Part shown: one piece after another, positions 29,926-38,440 of the stretch
Layout of the letters: each line of letters begins with the position of its first letter
Position numbering within the stretch: the first letter of the stretch is position 1
From: Haemophilus parainfluenzae
GTDB taxonomy: Bacteria > Pseudomonadota > Gammaproteobacteria > Enterobacterales > Pasteurellaceae
Direction of reading: 5' to 3'
NCBI RefSeq assembly: GCF_036288925.1
Contig: NZ_CP127167.1
Coordinates: 434,001-498,000, forward strand
DNA length: 64,000 bases
The notes under the pieces: model-generated
Database searches by the model: none
What the model was told of the DNA's origin: nothing
What the model saw: only the letters and a program-made list of their open reading frames with translations
Program-made: the position numbers and the translations under genes

Positions 29926-31018
29926 CTTTGCGCTCCGCGTTGATGTTTATCGTGATGTTTTCGCATTCTGCCCATTGTTCAGGTGTGAGCTCGGTAAGTT
30001 GTGGGCTTACCAAATGCACGTTATACACGCCTGCGACTTTCAGCACGCTTTGAATATCAAGCGGTACGATGTCAAGCCCCAATTTTTGCGTGCGTGATGA
30101 AAGATAGGTTCGCAACGCAGTTTCAGCTTTGGCTTTCACTTCATTTTCGGCGACGGTAGCGAGCAAATCTAAGTTAGCAACCACACGATAGCTTTTGCGT
30201 TCAGGCGCAGCCACAATCACGGTGTCACACAGCGGTCGGTGTTTTTCACCACTGATGTAATGGCGAATTTTTTTCTGCAAAATCTCAGACGGCAGTCCGT
30301 GCTTGGTCAATACCGTGACTTTGACCGTGCCACCTTGAGGGGTGGAAATCGCCACATCAGAAATCACTTGCGACACGCTACGAGTGTGATATTCGTAAGC
30401 GGCAACCGAACCGCAAGTGGTGAAGGCTTCTGGCGCAAGCAAAATCCGCTTGCGGTAGTCATCATCACTTTCAGTGTCGATACCATTTGCCGATACATCA
30501 ATATTGGAGGCGGTTACATCGGTTGGCAGTTCGCTTTTGAGCGTTTTTACTTGCCCGATTTGCCAGCCATTGCCACTTTCGCCTGTGGTTTGGCAAATGG
30601 CGGTAACGTCTACATATTGCTCGGTCGGGTTAATTCGCACTTCGGTTTGCGTAGCGAATAATAGGCTGTCGGTTGCACCAACTAACGTGCCTTGCGGAAT
30701 CACGATTGCCGAATGACTGCCTGCAACATTAAATCGCAAGGTGACATCTGCTGCTTGGTCAGATAGACGATAACAGCCCATTGGCTCACCGCATAAATCT
30801 AAAGCAAGCCCTGTGGCAAATTGCGGAAAGGTTTGCAAAAAGGCATGGTTAATTCCTTGTCGCACTAACATTTCGCGGTAGGCGTAAGATTGAATAATAG
30901 AGCGTTCAATATGGGCAGGTTGCAATGTTTTACTTGTGCGCTGCTCGTAGTCGGCAATGGCATCCGCTAAAATTTGCTTGATGTCGTCAGACACAATTTT
31001 TACGTCTTCTTTTTTCAT
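29918..31018 (-). CDS. Baseplate assembly protein J
   Basis: 366 residues of the Baseplate_J family: GINHAFLQTFPQFATGLALDLCGEPMGCYRL at the N-terminus and DDDYRKRILLAPEAFTTCGSVAAYEYHTRSVS. Forms the baseplate wedge. One base of the usual order W-J-I is conserved, with 8 bp separating it from W. Confidence 0.9.
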   Translation of the reverse strand: MKKEDVKIVSDDIKQILADAIADYEQRTSKTLQPAHIERSIIQSYAYREMLVRQGINHAFLQTFPQFATGLALDLCGEPMGCYRLSDQAADVTLRFNVAGSHSAIVIPQGTLVGATDSLLFATQTEVRINPTEQYVDVTAICQTTGESGNGWQIGQVKTLKSELPTDVTASNIDVSANGIDTESDDDYRKRILLAPEAFTTCGSVAAYEYHTRSVSQVISDVAISTPQGGTVKVTVLTKHGLPSEILQKKIRHYISGEKHRPLCDTVIVAAPERKSYRVVANLDLLATVAENEVKAKAETALRTYLSSRTQKLGLDIVPLDIQSVLKVAGVYNVHLVSPQLTELTPEQWAECENITININAERKDG

Positions 31019-31026
31019 TGCGGTTC

Positions 31027-31389
31027 CTACATTACGAGTGTGGTTTGATAAATCTCCCGATACACTTCATCCACTAACGCCCAATAAATTGTCAGTTCAA
31101 AATACGGAGCCTGTCCATCAATGGCGATATGATCAACCTCGATGCGGGGTTCCCATTTTTGTAGGGCAAGCGTGATTTCACGCACCATATTGGGCAGTGC
31201 GATGTCTTCGGGGTAGTCGATGTAACGAAAGTGGTCGGAGCCAAATTCGGGGCGAAGCACATCGGTGCCTTTGAGTGTGTTGAGAATGTTGGCAATACAC
31301 TGATGAATATCATCAATGCCTTGCATCGCCTGTTCATTAAGGTTAGGTGCAAGTTGCCAGTGGGTTGAGTGTATCGGATTTGTATTCAT
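31027..31389 (-). CDS. Baseplate wedge protein W (gp25-like)
   Basis: 120 residues. NEQAMQGIDDIHQCIANILNTLKGTDVLRPEFGSDHFRYIDYPED is the GPW/gp25 signature. It nucleates sheath assembly on the baseplate. The following 59 bp gap (31390-31448) holds a perfect 9 bp hairpin (ATAGCCTTG / CAAGGCTAT, 31388-31411). Confidence 0.88.
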   Translation of the reverse strand: MNTNPIHSTHWQLAPNLNEQAMQGIDDIHQCIANILNTLKGTDVLRPEFGSDHFRYIDYPEDIALPNMVREITLALQKWEPRIEVDHIAIDGQAPYFELTIYWALVDEVYREIYQTTLVM

Positions 31390-31448
31390 AGCCTTGATGA
31401 TACAAGGCTATTTGGGCTGGGGCTTTTAAACTGATTTAAAGAAGTGGG

Positions 31449-31997
31449 CTATTCTGGAATGCCTGTTTTACCGCCGGAGTCACCTGTGTGTTTATGTTTG
31501 CCGAGTTCAATGCTTCCTTGAGTTACTTTCGGTGCGGAAACTTCTGTGTCTGATGTAATTTTTCCTGTGGCGTGCAATTTGCCATTGATAGTGGTGTCAG
31601 CGTTAATAGTTGCACCACCGTCTGCTGTTGCAGTGAGGTGTCCTTGGGTTTTCACAACGACATCACCGCTTTTACGATTGTGCGAAATGACCGTACCGTT
31701 ACTGAATTTCTTCATCCACATATCGCCATCACTAGTTGGTGTCGGGTCTTGCGCGTTATAAATTGCACCTAGCACACAACCGCCCTCACCGCGAGTGTCA
31801 AGAAGTAGCGCGACTAATTCGCCCTCGTCTGGCAGGCAATAAAATTGATTGCCACCTGCGTTGGGCGTGAGATACGAAAGCCACGCGGTTTCCAAATCTT
31901 CAAGCGCAGGGATTCTGCATCGCACTTTGTGGCTTTTCGGGTCGATTGCCGACACAATGCCTTCTTGATAGGTCGCACCAAAATTATGGGTTTGCAT
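31449..31997 (-). CDS. Baseplate spike assembly protein V
   Basis: 182 residues. GIVSAIDPKSHKVRCRIPALEDLETAWLSYLTPNAGGN and LPDEGELVALLLDTRGEGGCVLGAIYN form the OB domain of P2 gpV; the C-terminus with DGGATINADTTINGKLHATGKITSD is a beta-helical spike. The ATG lies inside the 3' end of gpD. Confidence 0.88.
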   Translation of the reverse strand: MQTHNFGATYQEGIVSAIDPKSHKVRCRIPALEDLETAWLSYLTPNAGGNQFYCLPDEGELVALLLDTRGEGGCVLGAIYNAQDPTPTSDGDMWMKKFSNGTVISHNRKSGDVVVKTQGHLTATADGGATINADTTINGKLHATGKITSDTEVSAPKVTQGSIELGKHKHTGDSGGKTGIPE

Positions 31998-33045
31998 TCG
32001 TCATCTCCATGCCTAAAGTCATCAAATCATCTGGGATAAATTCCAACATTCTCACCTCGATGCTGGTGGTGTAGCCCTGTTTGTTAAAGGTATGGCGTGA
32101 TTGTTTGATTAAGTATTTGCCAGAAAATACGCCCAAATTTTTAAGCCAAATAGTCGAACCTGCCACCAGTTTTGGGTTGCCAATCAGGGTAATATCGCCT
32201 GCACTTTGGTCTTCGTTTTGCTCGCTTAATGCTGCATCGCCTCTAGCATCAATCTGTTCTTAGCTTTCGCCACGTGTGGTGATTTTGAGCGTATCGCCAC
32301 TTGCTGCCTGTGCTTGCTTCATTTTCGGGCGAAGTGCGGTCGCTTTTTTGCTTTTTTTCAGCACTTTTTTACCGCTTGTGTCAAAGCCCTTGATTTCCAC
32401 CTGTTTTGCGGTGTCTTTAATCCGATCTCGAAGTCGCAAGCTGATACATTCGCTTTCATCCAACACGACCACAGGTTCACTTTGTCCGAGTTCATCTTTA
32501 TCGGTAAACACCAGCTGATTGCCGACAATTTTAAAGCTGTGATGATATTCACGAGCAAGGCGTGCTAAAAATTCCACATCACGCTCTTGATATTGGGTAA
32601 TGCGTTGAATGGGAATGTGGCGAATTTTGCCCACCACTTTTAGCTTCAGGCGATTTGCCACCGCTGCCACTACCTGGGCGAGCGTGGTGTTCTCGTAGGC
32701 TTTCGGCTTGAGCGTGCGGTTAGCTTTGCTAATGCCAGTGGATAAGGCTCGCAAGGTAATGCTAGATGGGTGATAGCCGTATTCCACCTCATCAATCTCA
32801 AACGCCCCAATTTCGACTAACGGCTCGCCCTGATAGCCAATCGCTGCCTTGAGTTTATCGCCCTGTGTGGGAAACCATTGGCGAATCCACTTGCCGCTGA
32901 TGTCTTCAAAGGAAACGGACAGCTCGTCCGATTGCCCTTCTAAATAGTCGGTGTAGGTCAATTCCAGCAAAGACGGTTCAATGTCTGCCGTGATATTGGT
33001 TTTCTCATAAAAAAGCGAAAAATCGGGATGTTGCACTTTAATCAT
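31984..33045 (-). pseudogene. Late-control/tail protein D (P2 gpD-like) interrupted by one in-frame TAA
   Basis: One frame runs from the ATG at 33045 to 31984, broken only by TAA at 32262-32260 (codon 262). Before it: VQHPDFSLFYEKTNITADIEPSLLELTYTDYLEGQSDELSVSFEDISGKW and TQYQERDVEFLARLAREYHHSFKIV, the gpD core. After it the frame continues through LIGNPKLVAGSTIWLKNLGVFSGKYLIKQSRHTFNKQGYTTSIEV, the expected C-terminal domain. CAA (Gln) to TAA would explain it. About 352 residues if intact, the normal size. Nonfunctional unless read through. Confidence 0.85.
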
Positions 33046-33268
33046 TATCACCCCTTAACCACGGCGGCAGGTTTTCGTTTTGGGTCGGCTTCACATTTAG
33101 CACAGGGATAAACACGGTCGCCCCTGTCGGCAACACTTCGCAAAAGCTGATATGTGGATTGGCTCTAATGATGCGAGCATATTCCAGAGCGTCGCCATAG
33201 TAATAATAAGCAAGGTTATCCCAGCGTTCGCCTTGTTTGACAGTGTGTTTAAGGACGGTTTGGGTCAT
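33038..33268 (-). CDS. Tail protein X (P2 gpX-like, LysM-type)
   Basis: 76 residues from the ATG at 33268: TVKQGERWDNLAYYYYGDALEYARIIRANP is the gpX/LysM-like motif. I chose this start because GGAG lies 7 bases before it and upstream residues overlap gpU coding. It overlaps U by 20 bp and D by 8 bp. Confidence 0.85.
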   Translation of the reverse strand: MTQTVLKHTVKQGERWDNLAYYYYGDALEYARIIRANPHISFCEVLPTGATVFIPVLNVKPTQNENLPPWLRGDND

Positions 33269-34184
33269 TTTCATTCTCCACGTTTTCATCTTCACGCAAC
33301 ACGATCCAAGCGGTCATTTTGGCCACTGAATTTGCGGAATTATCCAGCCGCTCATTGATTTCAGTTAAAGCATTATCGGCAGGCGTAAACCAGTTATTCC
33401 ATTCGCTATCAGCAGACGCCCGACTGAAACTCTGTTTCATTATTTGCAAATCATCATATACCGCAGACACATCACGGCTAAATTCGCTAATGGCAGGCAG
33501 ATACTGGCGAACTCCCTCGAAAGCAGATTGCATTCCGACCAGTTCGCCAAAACCACCCAAGGCGTTGTCTAAATTAGCAAGCGTACTCGGCAAATACGCC
33601 AATGCGGAAGCGGGGTTGTGTGCCAACGGGCGAACTACTGCAATGGTGTTGCGAACTTCATCCACCGCACGTTTGCCTTGGTTGTAGAGTTCCACGCCAC
33701 GGCTAACCGCCGTTTTCACAGTTGAAAGTGTGTTGGTTAAGCCTTTCGGCAAAATCGAACCGAGCAAGGATTTCCCGCCCACATTCAACGCCGCACCCAG
33801 CAGGTTGTTTTGCCCATTACCGACAAACTCTCGCAAGCTGATATTCATCTCCCGAGCCAAGGCATTGCCTTTGGCATCGGTGAAAAGGGTGGTCGATGAA
33901 ATATCGGTGATCACAAAATTGCCTTTGTATTTTGAACCCCACATCAAGGCAAGGGCGTCTTGCTTGGCTTTTGCCGAAAGTAGCGATTGATAACGACTTT
34001 CCACGCCGCCGATTTTGTGGTGTAGGCGAATCGCAAAGGATAAATCTGTCAGTTTCTCGCCCATAGCTTGCAATTTTGGCTTGCCTTTGAGCACCGCGTG
34101 TTCGGCAAAATCTGCCGAATGGGTTTCGTTGAAGTCGGTCAAATTGACAGGCTCAAAGACGATATTACCTAGCATAAAATACAT
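33249..34184 (-). CDS. Tail completion protein U-like
   Basis: 311 residues. MLGNIVFEPVNLTDFNETHSADFAEHAVLKGKPKLQAMGEKLTDLSFAIRLHHKIG resembles P2 gpU, with about 150 extra C-terminal residues of unknown role. GGAG lies 7 bases before the ATG. Located between tape measure and X, as U in P2. Confidence 0.82.
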   Translation of the reverse strand: MYFMLGNIVFEPVNLTDFNETHSADFAEHAVLKGKPKLQAMGEKLTDLSFAIRLHHKIGGVESRYQSLLSAKAKQDALALMWGSKYKGNFVITDISSTTLFTDAKGNALAREMNISLREFVGNGQNNLLGAALNVGGKSLLGSILPKGLTNTLSTVKTAVSRGVELYNQGKRAVDEVRNTIAVVRPLAHNPASALAYLPSTLANLDNALGGFGELVGMQSAFEGVRQYLPAISEFSRDVSAVYDDLQIMKQSFSRASADSEWNNWFTPADNALTEINERLDNSANSVAKMTAWIVLREDENVENENDPNRP

Positions 34185-34196
34185 CGTTGTTTCTCC

Positions 34197-37061
34197 TTAG
34201 TAGGCTCTCCGCTGACGTTGGTCTAGCACGCGATTAAGCAGGCGTTCAAATTCCACAAGGCTCATATTCAACCCTTGCTGCACCTGTTCCATTACGCCCT
34301 GATTTTGGCTACCGTTCACGTTAATGGTCGGGTTAAAATTGACCATGATGCCGTTGTGCTGATTGGTTTCGTTATTGGTAACCGCATTTCTATTTAGCGG
34401 TTGATAATCGCGAAAGATTGACGGATTTTGACCGCTTGCCTGATTAAAATCAGGCGTGCGGAAATCGGTCGATTGATTTAGCCCAAGCAGATTGCCGACA
34501 AAATTCGCTCCGAATTTCACATCGTCCCACAGTGTGCCTAAAAAGCCTTTTTTCTCGTTTAACAGCGGTTTAAAGGCGGTTTCAATGCCATTTAAAACAG
34601 GCTCGAATTTCACCGCACTTTTTGCTACCAGTGGTTCAACCGTTGGCATTTTTGGGGCTTTTATTGCAGGTGCAGCCACGTTTTTTGGAGCTGCTTTCTT
34701 GACCTTTTTCCCCATTTTATCGACCGCTTGTGTGGCTTGAAGGGCATTTTCAGCAATCCCAATGGCAAGCCCTGAGACGATATTTTCGCCATAACCTTTA
34801 AACACACGTGAAGGGGAATGGATCTTCATTTCGCCAGTAAACCAACCTTTGATAGATTGTCCTAGACTAATAACCCATTCTTTCGCTCCGTCCCACGCAT
34901 TGCGAATACCATTGACTAAGCCATTGATAAGGTTAGAACCAAATTCGGTAAACTTCGCTGGCATATCAATACCAAACCACGACAACACGGTAGAAAATAC
35001 TTGCTGGAATAAACCGAGTGGCGACCAATTGAGAATCGTGGCAGTAATGTTGCCGATGCCTGAATCGAAAAAACTAGTAATACCGTCCCACAGTTGTCCA
35101 AAATAATCCGAAACCCCCGACCACGCACTCGACACCCATTCAGTCGCGCCATTCCAAATACCTTGCACCCACGTACAAAAACTTTGGAAATAAGCGGTTA
35201 TATTTGTCCAAAGATTTGCAAACCACGCAGAAATAGGTTCCCAGTTGTCATAGATGAGATAGGCGGCAACAGCGATGGCGGTAATGGTTAAGCCGATAGG
35301 GTTGGTAAGCAAAGCTTGCCCTAATCCAATAAAGGCTTTTTTTGCAATACCAAAAGCTGAACCAAGCAATTTTATTACTCTACCTGTTTTGGTAACTGTA
35401 CCCGTTAAGCTTTCAAGTTCTTTTGCTGCTTTAATTGCCTTAAATACTTTAAATGGCATAAATGCTGCTGAAAAAATGGATGCTATGCCACTAAACGCAA
35501 ATTTAAGGCTTAAACCAACCGTGCTTAATAAGGCAAATCCACCTGCAACATAAGCTCCCCATTTAATTAAAGTTTTATGTTCATTGATAAAGGGGGTAAG
35601 CGTATTTTCAATAAATCCCTGTAAATCATTTGAAAGTGATTTAATATCGCTTGCAAAAGCGGAGCCAAAAGAACCTACAGCACTATCCCAAACACCACCT
35701 AAACTTTCTAATGAAGAAGCAAGCGTACTTGTTTTTTGTTCAATGCGCTGTGTAATGCTGGCTTGCTGATCCATTTTCTTGAGGAATTTTTCTAACCCCT
35801 CAGCACCTTGTTCAATTAAAACCTTAGCAACCCTTGCACCTTCTACACCAAACAACTCTTTCGCAACAAGCCCAACACCTTCATCGCCAAATTTTTTCTT
35901 GATTTTCTCAAATTTCATCAACTCTTGAAGTGCACCATCAATGCCTTTAAAGTTGCCCGTTTTCTTATCGTAGAATTGGAAATCGACGCCTGAAGATTCC
36001 ATCATATCTCTTGCCTCTGCCTTCATTCCTTTTTTGGCTTCAGCAATCATTTTCGGACCTTCATTAAAACGTTCTAACATTGCAGAAAAGTTTGTACCAA
36101 ATGAAGTGCCTTCCAAGCCTTGTTGTCCATTCATTCCTTCTAAAGCAAGTAATTTTTTCGTATTTTCAAGCCCCGTCAGTCCAAGACCACGAATAGCCGT
36201 GGCGTTATAAGACATTGAACCGTACATTTGATCTTTACTTAAGCCGCCTGCAAATTTAGCTCGCTGTAACATATCAACAGCTTCAAAAAGTTCAGAATCT
36301 TTTAATCCCCTTGCTTCCATAAATTTAGCAAGAAACTCGCCTCCCTCACCTTGATCCATATTAAGCAAAACGGCAAGATTGGCAGAAGCCTCTAAGCCAC
36401 CATTTTCAATCACTTCATCAGATACGCCTTGTTCGGAAAGGCTTGTTGCATTTCGTAAGAAATCGGCTTTAGAACCAGGCAATTTATTACCTAATTGCCC
36501 AGCTTTTTTATCTATTGCATCAAATCGCCCATAACTACCATCTGCTTTCATCATTGCAATTTTTAAATTATTTGATGCTTCTTCTTGAGTGATATAACTT
36601 TTAACAGCACCCCAAGCGGGCATTGCGATAGATGCAGCTGTTCCACCTGCTGTAAAAATCTTACTTTTTAATTCTTCTCTATTCTGAGCACGCATTTTTT
36701 GAGCATCAATTGCTTTTGATAAAGACTTTTGGGCTTTTTCAGAAGATTGAATGGCTCGGGTAAAATGTTGTTGCTTTTCTGCTGTGCGAGCAATTACTGC
36801 CTGCATTCGCTCATAACGTCGAGTAAGTTTGCCAATATTCTGATCGCCCGAAAGATAGGCAAGTTGCATTTTTTGATGCAGTGCGACTTGGCGTTCTTGC
36901 CATTTCGCCATTTTTGCACCCAATTTTTCGTTTTGCTGGGTTGCTTTACCCAAATTATTAGAAAGGTTTTCAATGGTTTTATTCGCCTTTCCAAAGGCAG
37001 CAGAAAAACTACCTTTTAAAGAAGCACCAATCACTAAACCAAGTACTAAATTATTTGCCAT
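34197..37061 (-). CDS. Tail tape measure protein
   Basis: 954 residues, length setting the tail at roughly 140 nm by the usual 0.15 nm per residue rule. N-terminal coiled coil (residues 25-140), a TP901/gpT core (AMPAWGAVKSYITQEEASNNLKIAMM...), two hydrophobic stretches (WGAYVAGGFALLSTVGLSL, GLTITAIAVAAYLIYD) and a Trp-rich repeat region WFANLWTNITAYFQSFCTWVQGIWN. C-terminus contains SGLAIGIAENALQATQAV. Located between E' and U as T in P2. Confidence 0.9.
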   Translation of the reverse strand: MANNLVLGLVIGASLKGSFSAAFGKANKTIENLSNNLGKATQQNEKLGAKMAKWQERQVALHQKMQLAYLSGDQNIGKLTRRYERMQAVIARTAEKQQHFTRAIQSSEKAQKSLSKAIDAQKMRAQNREELKSKIFTAGGTAASIAMPAWGAVKSYITQEEASNNLKIAMMKADGSYGRFDAIDKKAGQLGNKLPGSKADFLRNATSLSEQGVSDEVIENGGLEASANLAVLLNMDQGEGGEFLAKFMEARGLKDSELFEAVDMLQRAKFAGGLSKDQMYGSMSYNATAIRGLGLTGLENTKKLLALEGMNGQQGLEGTSFGTNFSAMLERFNEGPKMIAEAKKGMKAEARDMMESSGVDFQFYDKKTGNFKGIDGALQELMKFEKIKKKFGDEGVGLVAKELFGVEGARVAKVLIEQGAEGLEKFLKKMDQQASITQRIEQKTSTLASSLESLGGVWDSAVGSFGSAFASDIKSLSNDLQGFIENTLTPFINEHKTLIKWGAYVAGGFALLSTVGLSLKFAFSGIASIFSAAFMPFKVFKAIKAAKELESLTGTVTKTGRVIKLLGSAFGIAKKAFIGLGQALLTNPIGLTITAIAVAAYLIYDNWEPISAWFANLWTNITAYFQSFCTWVQGIWNGATEWVSSAWSGVSDYFGQLWDGITSFFDSGIGNITATILNWSPLGLFQQVFSTVLSWFGIDMPAKFTEFGSNLINGLVNGIRNAWDGAKEWVISLGQSIKGWFTGEMKIHSPSRVFKGYGENIVSGLAIGIAENALQATQAVDKMGKKVKKAAPKNVAAPAIKAPKMPTVEPLVAKSAVKFEPVLNGIETAFKPLLNEKKGFLGTLWDDVKFGANFVGNLLGLNQSTDFRTPDFNQASGQNPSIFRDYQPLNRNAVTNNETNQHNGIMVNFNPTINVNGSQNQGVMEQVQQGLNMSLVEFERLLNRVLDQRQRRAY

Positions 37062-37106
37062 TTTTTGCTCACTATGTTAAATATACGAAAAATTCAGGAG
37101 GCATTT

Positions 37107-37421
37107 ATGTTCGACTTATTCAAAGAAATCATAGAAGACTGGAAAGATTACGATATAGTAGAAAAAGCCTACTGGTCTGTGATAGGTTTATTGTTTTCTA
37201 TCGGTTTTTTGGCGTTTTCTTGGTGGTATTGGGTAGGTATGTTTAATGCCACAGACAACTTCTTTATTGCTTTTGGTGTGGGTTTTATTCTTTATCTTGT
37301 ATTAGGCACAATTATCGCGTTAGTAACTGCCCCTTTAATGACCTTGCTTTCTTTAAGTGCTGCAACAATCACAGGGGCAATTATTGGGCTGGTTAAATTT
37401 TACCGTCAAGCTCGTACATAA
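37107..37421 (+). CDS. Antisense membrane protein inside the tail operon (candidate moron)
   Basis: 104 residues from MFDLFKEIIEDW, chosen because AGGAGGC lies 5 bases before this ATG. Two or three membrane segments: WSVIGLLFSIGFLAFSWWYWVGM and FIAFGVGFILYLVLGTIIALVTAPLMTLLSLSAATITGAIIGL. It is the only plus-strand gene in the 17 kb late block, and its last 16 bp overlap the end of E'. It must have its own promoter, for example within 37062-37106 (TTAAATATAC). Not recognised; a lysogenic-conversion or superinfection-exclusion role is possible. Confidence 0.7.
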   Translation: MFDLFKEIIEDWKDYDIVEKAYWSVIGLLFSIGFLAFSWWYWVGMFNATDNFFIAFGVGFILYLVLGTIIALVTAPLMTLLSLSAATITGAIIGLVKFYRQART

Positions 37422-37552
37422 CCCGCCTTAACCTGACGATTGGCTTGAAAAAGCCAATCGTCAAGTTCTTTTAGTGTCCAACCATCAATTTCTTCTGCTG
37501 AAAAACCAAACCACCAAACAATGTCGGCAATCGCATTATTCAGCGTCTCCAT
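37406..37552 (-). CDS. P2 gpE'-like tail protein (GpE family)
   Basis: 48 residues, METLNNAIADIVWWFGFSAEEIDGWTLKELDDWLFQ..., the GpE-type motif with its Trp pair (IVWWFGF) and helical tail. It begins inside the 3' end of the E gene in another frame. In P2 the equivalent frame is reached by frameshift to make E+E', a tail assembly chaperone. Here the E' frame is offset +1/-2 relative to E. Confidence 0.8.
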   Translation of the reverse strand: METLNNAIADIVWWFGFSAEEIDGWTLKELDDWLFQANRQVKAGYVRA

Positions 37553-37820
37553 CTTCACTGCTTGCACCAAACAGAAATCGTTGAATTTGAACGTAATCTT
37601 TCCATTTGATTAAGTCCATATCTTCCAAGACTAAACCACAACATAAGGCAGCCACGATAATTTCACGGTCTTCTGCTGTTTTACCTTGTTGGCTTGCAAT
37701 ACGGAAATCTTTGACTAACGGATCACGCACTTTGACTTCTTCAATGACTGTGCCATCAGGTAAGTTAATCGGGCTGGATAATTTAATGGTGGTGCGAACT
37801 GCATCGACTTTTTGAGACAT
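37536..37820 (-). CDS. Tail assembly chaperone E
   Basis: 94 residues. TTIKLSSPINLPDGTVIEEVKVRDPLVKDFRIASQQGK and IVAALCCGLVLEDMDLIKWKDYVQIQRFLFG fit the P2 gpE / Phage_TAC family. Its Shine-Dalgarno is buried in a 13 bp hairpin (37825-37866). Confidence 0.85.
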   Translation of the reverse strand: MSQKVDAVRTTIKLSSPINLPDGTVIEEVKVRDPLVKDFRIASQQGKTAEDREIIVAALCCGLVLEDMDLIKWKDYVQIQRFLFGASSEDGDAE

Positions 37821-37824
37821 AAAA

Positions 37825-37866
37825 AACTCCTTTGTGAGTATGTTGTTTAACTTTCACAAAGGAGTT
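37825..37866 (-). promoter_or_regulatory. 13 bp hairpin enclosing the gpE ribosome-binding site
   Basis: On the minus strand AACTCCTTTGTGA pairs perfectly with TCACAAAGGAGTT, 16 nt loop. AAAGGAG in the distal arm is the gpE Shine-Dalgarno, and the stem is followed by TTTT-ATG. It could limit gpE translation or partly terminate late transcription. Confidence 0.7.
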
Positions 37867-37909
37867 TACTTAAATGAGCTTTAAAGGTCGTTTAAACTGC
37901 TTTAAAGAA

Positions 37910-38428
37910 TTACTGCCCAATATTCGTGCGGTATTTTTGCAATACATCTTGACCGTTTACGCGGTAAATGTTCGCAAGCACGTCCACAAAAAGGACTTCT
38001 TTACCTGCAAGGATTTGCTTGATGGAATAAATTTGGAAGGTGTCGGAATGTTCCGTCGCTTCTTTATTTTTCAAGCTTCCACCTGTGGTTTTATTAAATG
38101 CCACGTTCATAATGGTGACAAGGGCTTCTTCCGCAGCCAAGCCACGAGAATCAAACACTTGCACATTAGAACGTGCCATCAATTACACATTTTTATAAGG
38201 ATTATAGGCGTTTACTCGTACTTCAGGATAAAAACTATCCCAAATCACTTCGCCTTCCATTGCATTTAACCCTGCAGGCAGTTTGATTGTGCCGTGTAGC
38301 CCCAAGCCTTTGTGTTCAATAAACTCGAACTCGATGTCAGGTAATTTAAACTCTTTGGCTTTGCCCAAAAGCGAGTTGCCGTTCATATACACATTGGCGT
38401 TCACAATCTGATGAATTGCGGTACTCAT
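37910..38428 (-). pseudogene. Tail tube protein FII interrupted by one in-frame TAA
   Basis: One frame from ATG 38428 to 37910, with a single TAA at 38185-38183 (codon 82). First part: IHQIVNANVYMNGNSLLGKAKEFKLPDIEFEFIEHKGLGLHGTIKLP; second part after the stop: LMARSNVQVFDSRGLAAEEALVTIMNVAFNKTTGG. Intact length would be about 172 residues, equal to P2 FII, and a Gln (CAA) at the stop position fits the family. A restart at the ATG at 38179 would give only a C-terminal fragment. Confidence 0.88.
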
Positions 38429-38440
38429 AATTTTCTCCTT

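Noticed and set aside
31984..32166. Independent 60-residue gene upstream of V
   Set aside because: Its sequence is the C-terminal domain of gpD in the same frame, separated by a single TAA.
37910..38179. Separate 89-residue gene starting at ATG 38179
   Set aside because: It is in the same frame as the preceding 81-codon ORF with only a TAA between, and the sum equals the FII tube protein length, so it is the 3' half of a broken gene.
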